Below, in pieces: positions 59,950 through 64,000 of a stretch of DNA of 64,000 nt. The translations under genes and the position numbers were made by a program. The notes under the pieces are model-generated. The model saw only the letters and a program-made list of their open reading frames with translations, searched no databases and had not been told where the DNA came from. The stretch is taken from the NCBI GenBank assembly GCA_002029295.1, contig MZGW01000010.1, forward strand, positions 1 through 64,000. Direction: 5' to 3'. The first letter of the stretch is position 1. Each line of letters opens with the position of its first letter. The DNA comes from Alkalithermobacter paradoxus (GTDB taxonomy: Bacteria; Bacillota; Clostridia; Peptostreptococcales; Peptostreptococcaceae).

Positions 59950-61929
59950 CTATTTTTTTAGTGTAGCTAATATCTTATTTGATAAATTAGCAGGTACTTC
60001 TTCATATCTTTCAAATTCTATATCAAAATATCCTTTTGCTTGAGTCATAGACCTTAGATCTATGGCATATTTAAATGTCTCAGCTTGTGGTGCCTGTGCA
60101 TATATTACCTGTTTTCCTTTTCCTATAGGCTCCATTCCTAGTATTCTTCCTCTTCTCTTATTTATATCTCCTATAACATCTCCCATATATTCTTCTGGAA
60201 CAACTATTCTCAATTTCATTATAGGTTCTAATAAAACTGGCTTTGACATTTCCATTCCTTTCTTAAATGCTATAGATGCTGCTATTTTAAATGCCATCTC
60301 AGATGAGTCAACATCATGATAAGATCCATCATATAATGTAGCTTTTATATTAGTTACTCTAAATCCTCCAAGCACTCCACTTTCTAAACATTCCTTTATT
60401 CCTTTCTCAACTGCAGGTATATATTGCTTCGGAACAGAACCACCGAATATCTTTTCTTCAAATATAAATTCTTCATCACATGGTTCAAATATCATCTTTA
60501 CATCTCCGTATTGTCCATGTCCTCCACTTTGTTTTTTGTGTTTTCCCTGAACATCAGACTTTGCTTTTATTGTTTCTCTATAAGGAACCTTAGGATCTTC
60601 TAACCTAACCTCTACTCCAAATTTTTCCTTTAATTTTTCTTTTACATAATTTATTTGTATTTCTCCTTGACCACCTACTAGAATTTGCTTTGTTTCAATA
60701 TTTCTAACAAGTTCTAAAGAAGGATCTTCTTCTATTATTTTACTAAGACCTATACTTATCTTTTCTTCTTCACCTTTATTTACAGCTTCTATGGCTAGGT
60801 ATATCTGGGGTTTAGGGAATTTAATTTCTTCACTTAATTCATCACTATTGTTTATAGATAAAGTATCTCCTGTTTGAGTCTCTGTAAGCTTTGTAAATGC
60901 AACTATATCTCCTGCCTCAGCTTTATCTATTTCTATACTTTGATTGTTTCTCATTGTATATATATGAGATACTCTCTCTTTGCAATTTCTATTTAAATTG
61001 TAAATGTCTGTATCAGACTTTATACGTCCTTTATTTATTTTAACTAATGATATCTTTCCTATAAAAGGATCTACAAAAGTTTTGAATACTAATCCCGAAA
61101 AACTATTATCATCTCTGTATCCACTGTTATCTTCAATTGAAGGCATATACTGAGATATCATATCTAAAAGAGTATGTATACCTATATTTTTACACGTTGA
61201 CCCGCATATAACCGGTATTATATCACCAGATATAATTCCTTTTTTAAGACCTTTATGTATTTCTTCACTTGTAAACTCTTCACCTGAAAAATACTTATCT
61301 AATAATTCCTCATCACTTTCTGCAACAGATTCTAATAACATTTCTCTTATAGGCTGTATTTGTTCTTTCATGTCTTCTGGTATATCTACTGTTATACATT
61401 CAGACCCATTATACTCTCTTGCAAATAAATCAACAACATTTATAAATCCTCTGAACTCATTGTCTGTACCCATAGGTATATGGAAAGGTGCTATTTTTTT
61501 TCCGTATCTTTCTCTTAATTGTTCTAAAACTTTATCATAATCAGCCTTCTCACTATCTATCTTGTTTACAAATATGAATCTTGGTGTGTTATTTTCATCT
61601 GTAATTTCTAAAGCCTTATCAGTTCCAACTTCTATATCTGTTGTTGCATCAACAACTATTATAGCTCCAGAAGTAGCCTTCATTGCAGAAACTACTTCTC
61701 CGTAAAAATCGAAATATCCAGGGGTATCTATAAAGTTATACTTATAATTATTCCACTCTACAGGGATTAAATTTAAGCTTGTAGTCATATTTATCTTATC
61801 ATTCGGTTTACTTATTCTATTTGTCAACTTATTCGTATAAAGTATTGCTTCTGTTAGATTTGTTTTGCCTGACCCTCCATGTCCTAGAATGACGATATTC
61901 CTTATTTTACTACTTTCATAAAACTTCAT
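59950..61929 (-). CDS. EF-G-like translation GTPase with DTPGY switch
   Basis: This 659-aa paralogue of EF-G has all domains, with G1 GHGGSGKTN (16-24) and NKID, and domain IV/V segments [16 protein letters not shown] and GDINKRRGRILGME. The G3 motif is D68-T-P-G-Y72 in place of DTPGH, removing the histidine that positions water for GTP hydrolysis. This substitution is shared by a clostridial EF-G-like subfamily as I recall. Function is unknown (ribosome factor, possibly recycling or protection). It lies upstream of radA with its own terminator. Confidence 0.9.
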   Translation of the reverse strand: MKFYESSKIRNIVILGHGGSGKTNLTEAILYTNKLTNRISKPNDKINMTTSLNLIPVEWNNYKYNFIDTPGYFDFYGEVVSAMKATSGAIIVVDATTDIEVGTDKALEITDENNTPRFIFVNKIDSEKADYDKVLEQLRERYGKKIAPFHIPMGTDNEFRGFINVVDLFAREYNGSECITVDIPEDMKEQIQPIREMLLESVAESDEELLDKYFSGEEFTSEEIHKGLKKGIISGDIIPVICGSTCKNIGIHTLLDMISQYMPSIEDNSGYRDDNSFSGLVFKTFVDPFIGKISLVKINKGRIKSDTDIYNLNRNCKERVSHIYTMRNNQSIEIDKAEAGDIVAFTKLTETQTGDTLSINNSDELSEEIKFPKPQIYLAIEAVNKGEEEKISIGLSKIIEEDPSLELVRNIETKQILVGGQGEIQINYVKEKLKEKFGVEVRLEDPKVPYRETIKAKSDVQGKHKKQSGGHGQYGDVKMIFEPCDEEFIFEEKIFGGSVPKQYIPAVEKGIKECLESGVLGGFRVTNIKATLYDGSYHDVDSSEMAFKIAASIAFKKGMEMSKPVLLEPIMKLRIVVPEEYMGDVIGDINKRRGRILGMEPIGKGKQVIYAQAPQAETFKYAIDLRSMTQAKGYFDIEFERYEEVPANLSNKILATLKK

Positions 61930-62069
61930 CAGAAAGGCCCCCTTTTCATTTTATTCAAACCCTCAGAATATATTTTAGGTTTTAATTTAATATTATGTTA
62001 AATTTTATCAATTATGATATAATTGACTTGAGTAAATATTTTAAATTTTTCTAAAAGGGGGATTTTTCT

Positions 62070-63146
62070 ATGAACTTAATGTACAGAAAAGAACTTGAAG
62101 ATCTAGTTCCTTATAAACCTGGTAAGCCAATTGAATATGTTATGAAAGAGTTTAATCTTACAAATGTTATAAAACTTGCATCTAACGAAAACCCTTTAGG
62201 TTGCTCTAAAAAAGTTAAAGATGCTATCCAAAACGCGTTAGATAATCTACATATTTATCCTGATGGAAACTCAACTGATTTAAGATCTGAACTTGCTAAA
62301 AAATTCAATCTAAGTCCATCTCAAGTAATTCCTTCTAGTGGTTCTGATGAAATGGTCGATATTCTTGCTAAAGTATTTGTAAATCATGGCGACGAAGTTA
62401 TAATGGCTGATTTAACTTTCCCTAGATACATAGCAACTACTAAAATGATGGGTGGAGTTCCTGTTATCGTCCCTTTAAAAGACTTCACTCATGATATAAA
62501 AGGTATGCAAAATGCAGTAACCGAAAAGACAAAAATGATATGGATATGCAATCCTAACAATCCTACTGGGACTATGGTTCCTACATCAGAAATTATTGAG
62601 CTTCTAGAAAACGTTTCTAAAGATGTAATAGTTGTTCTTGATGAAGCTTATAGAGAGTATGTTACTAGAGATGACTATATGCTAGATAGTGAAAAGTTAT
62701 TAGAAAAATACCCTAACCTAATCATATTAAGAACATTCTCTAAGGCATATGGTATCGCGGCACTTAGGGTTGGATACACGCTTGCAAGTGAAGAAATAGT
62801 TTCTAATATAAACAAAGTTAGAGGACCTTTCAATGTAAATTCATTAGCTCAAGTAGGAGCTTTAGCTGCTTTAGAAGATGAAGACTTTTTAAAGGAAAGT
62901 TACGATCTAAATAAGCTTGGAAAAGAGTATTTATATAAAGAATTTGATTCTATGGGATTAAAATATGCTCTATCTGAAACAAATCATATATTTGTAGATG
63001 TTAAGAAAGATGCTTTTGAGGTATTTGATGCTCTTCAAAGAAAGGGAGTAATAATAAGACCTATAATGAGTACATTTATAAGAGTATCAATGGGAACAAT
63101 GGAAGAGAATAAGATATTTATAGATGCACTTAAAGATGTTTTATAA
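62070..63146 (+). CDS. hisC: Histidinol-phosphate aminotransferase
   Basis: HisC has 358 aa and the PLP lysine K225 in RTFSKAYGIA, plus NPNNPTGT (161-168), LDEAYREY (190-197) and RVGY. Start MNLMYRKELE follows AAAAGGGGG. It acts in histidine synthesis, but as a solitary gene it may use other substrates (for example aromatic amino acids). Divergent from the EF-G paralogue and flanked downstream by repeat copy B. Confidence 0.9.
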   Translation: MNLMYRKELEDLVPYKPGKPIEYVMKEFNLTNVIKLASNENPLGCSKKVKDAIQNALDNLHIYPDGNSTDLRSELAKKFNLSPSQVIPSSGSDEMVDILAKVFVNHGDEVIMADLTFPRYIATTKMMGGVPVIVPLKDFTHDIKGMQNAVTEKTKMIWICNPNNPTGTMVPTSEIIELLENVSKDVIVVLDEAYREYVTRDDYMLDSEKLLEKYPNLIILRTFSKAYGIAALRVGYTLASEEIVSNINKVRGPFNVNSLAQVGALAALEDEDFLKESYDLNKLGKEYLYKEFDSMGLKYALSETNHIFVDVKKDAFEVFDALQRKGVIIRPIMSTFIRVSMGTMEENKIFIDALKDVL

Positions 63147-63257
63147 AAAAGTCTTTCTTTGAAAAATTTTAAATGTAGACTTTTCTGAAATTCATAATGG
63201 AAATTATAAATTATCCACAATTCAAGAAGTTTATAATTTCCTATTCATTGTAAAAAA
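63145..63257 (+). repeat. 113-bp two-hairpin dispersed repeat, copy B
   Basis: Same element as 54944-55056 (8 differences). The first hairpin is AAAAGTCT (63147-63154) with AGACTTTT (63177-63184), the second GGAAATTATAAA (63199-63210) with TTTATAATTTCC (63230-63241); both stems are fully conserved between copies, with changes falling in the loops and flanks. Its first bases overlap the hisC stop codon. Confidence 0.88.
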
Positions 63258-63281
63258 TAATAGGCCTTATTGGCCTATTAT
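63258..63281. terminator. Bidirectional terminator between hisC and the thioredoxin gene
   Basis: AATAGGCC-TTATT-GGCCTATT, with T-runs on the plus side (TATTTTTATT) and the minus side (ATTATTTTTTA), between two convergent genes. The repeat element lies between it and hisC. Confidence 0.82.
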
Positions 63282-63773
63282 TTTTATTATATCAAGCACT
63301 GTATCTTTACAGTACTCTCCTTTTCTATATTTTCTCTTTGTAACTATTATCTCTGGCTGATTTCCTCTCGTTACTACTTCTTTAATTATATTAGGTATCT
63401 CTACAAATGCACCTAACACATTAAATTCAGCATCCATTATTATAAACGTTGGTATTTTTGGTTTGCCATTCACTTTATATTTAGATAGAGCTTCTTCATT
63501 TCCTTCTCTTGGGACTATTGATAACTTTATATTTTCATTTAACTGAGTTAACGTATATACTGGCGGTAAGTTAATTTGACAATCTGGGCACCATGCTTCT
63601 GCAAATGCTAATATATTTATATTCTTATCTATATTTCTTATTCTACTTTCTGTATTTTCTTCTATATTCATATTTTCCATTATTTCTTTTATTTTAGATC
63701 TATAAACTTCTTCGCAATTATCCAAGAAACTAATAAAACCTTCCCCTATATCAAATAGATCCTTTAGTGACAT
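63267..63773 (-). CDS. Thioredoxin-family protein (WCPDC)
   Basis: This protein has 168 aa. A thioredoxin fold starts about residue 50 with ILAFAEAWCPDCQINLPP (C62, C65) and the cis-Pro in KPKIPTFII. The N-terminal ~50 residues are an extra helical region with no signal peptide. The WCPDC active site differs from thioredoxin WCGPC and is seen in a clostridial cytosolic family. Specific partners are unknown. Confidence 0.88.
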   Translation of the reverse strand: MSLKDLFDIGEGFISFLDNCEEVYRSKIKEIMENMNIEENTESRIRNIDKNINILAFAEAWCPDCQINLPPVYTLTQLNENIKLSIVPREGNEEALSKYKVNGKPKIPTFIIMDAEFNVLGAFVEIPNIIKEVVTRGNQPEIIVTKRKYRKGEYCKDTVLDIIKIIGQ

Positions 63774-63848
63774 ATATTTTCCCCCTAAAATAAATCATTT
63801 AAAAATCTTAAATATTATTATATCATACAAGGAAAATAAAAAAAAGAT

Positions 63849-63969
<121 letters not shown>

Positions 63970-64000
63970 TCTTACTTGTCTAATATATTTTGTTTGCTTT

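Overview
This is a low-GC, AT-rich chromosomal window from a Firmicute of class Clostridia, most likely family Peptostreptococcaceae. The grounds are the synteny, the bacterial-like plus archaeal-like prolyl-tRNA synthetase pair, the MazG-like gene next to disA, and EF-Tu and ribosomal protein sequences close to, but not the same as, what I recall of Clostridioides difficile. I cannot name the species. Almost every gene is on the minus strand. The block lies between two rRNA operons read in the same direction: the 5' end of a 16S gene (with tRNA-Gly) at the left edge and a 5S gene at the right edge.

Reading in the direction of transcription (right to left): a 5S gene and a thioredoxin-family gene; a plus-strand hisC; an EF-G paralogue; radA and disA; a small plus-strand MazG-like gene; carD; yacL (PIN/TRAM); a three-gene regulator/membrane cassette (XRE regulator, DUF2157, GDYXXLXY) behind a 34-bp operator palindrome; ispD-ispF; a T-box-controlled archaeal-type proS; a degenerate bacterial-type ProRS; gltX; cysK; a broken cysE; cysS-mrnC-thyX-rlmB-rae1-sigH; tRNA-Thr and a tuf copy; rpmG-secE-nusG-rplK-rplA; rplJL with an L10 leader and attenuator; rpoBC; L7Ae-rpsL-rpsG-fusA-tuf; and the long S10-spc-alpha superoperon from rpsJ to rplQ. 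After that come ecfA1A2T-truA, rplM-rpsI, cwlD and a nucleoside transporter. Apart from the insertions named below, this is the classical Bacillus/Clostridium order.

The window is mainly the transcription and translation core: nearly all the ribosomal proteins of the large operons, RNA polymerase alpha/beta/beta', EF-Tu twice, EF-G, IF-1, SecY/SecE, NusG and four aminoacyl-tRNA synthetase-family proteins. Sporulation and genome surveillance genes (sigH, cwlD, disA, radA) are interleaved. Strong sigma-A-type promoters with 17-bp spacers can be read before rrn, tRNA-Gly, rplM, the L7Ae/str operon, rplJ, rpmG, tRNA-Thr-tuf, sigH, proS, carD and the MazG-like gene.

The most notable irregularities are: (1) cysE is destroyed because its middle has been replaced, at almost equal length, by a 184-bp inverted copy of part of the neighbouring cysS; (2) a ProRS homologue keeps its editing (INS) domain but has lost class II catalytic motifs, and sits beside an editing-less ProRS; (3) two nearly identical tuf genes differ by one base, giving Ser instead of Ile at a highly conserved site; (4) a 113-bp two-hairpin repeat occurs twice; (5) an XRE regulator cassette has a palindromic operator. 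I see no CRISPR array, prophage or insertion sequence.
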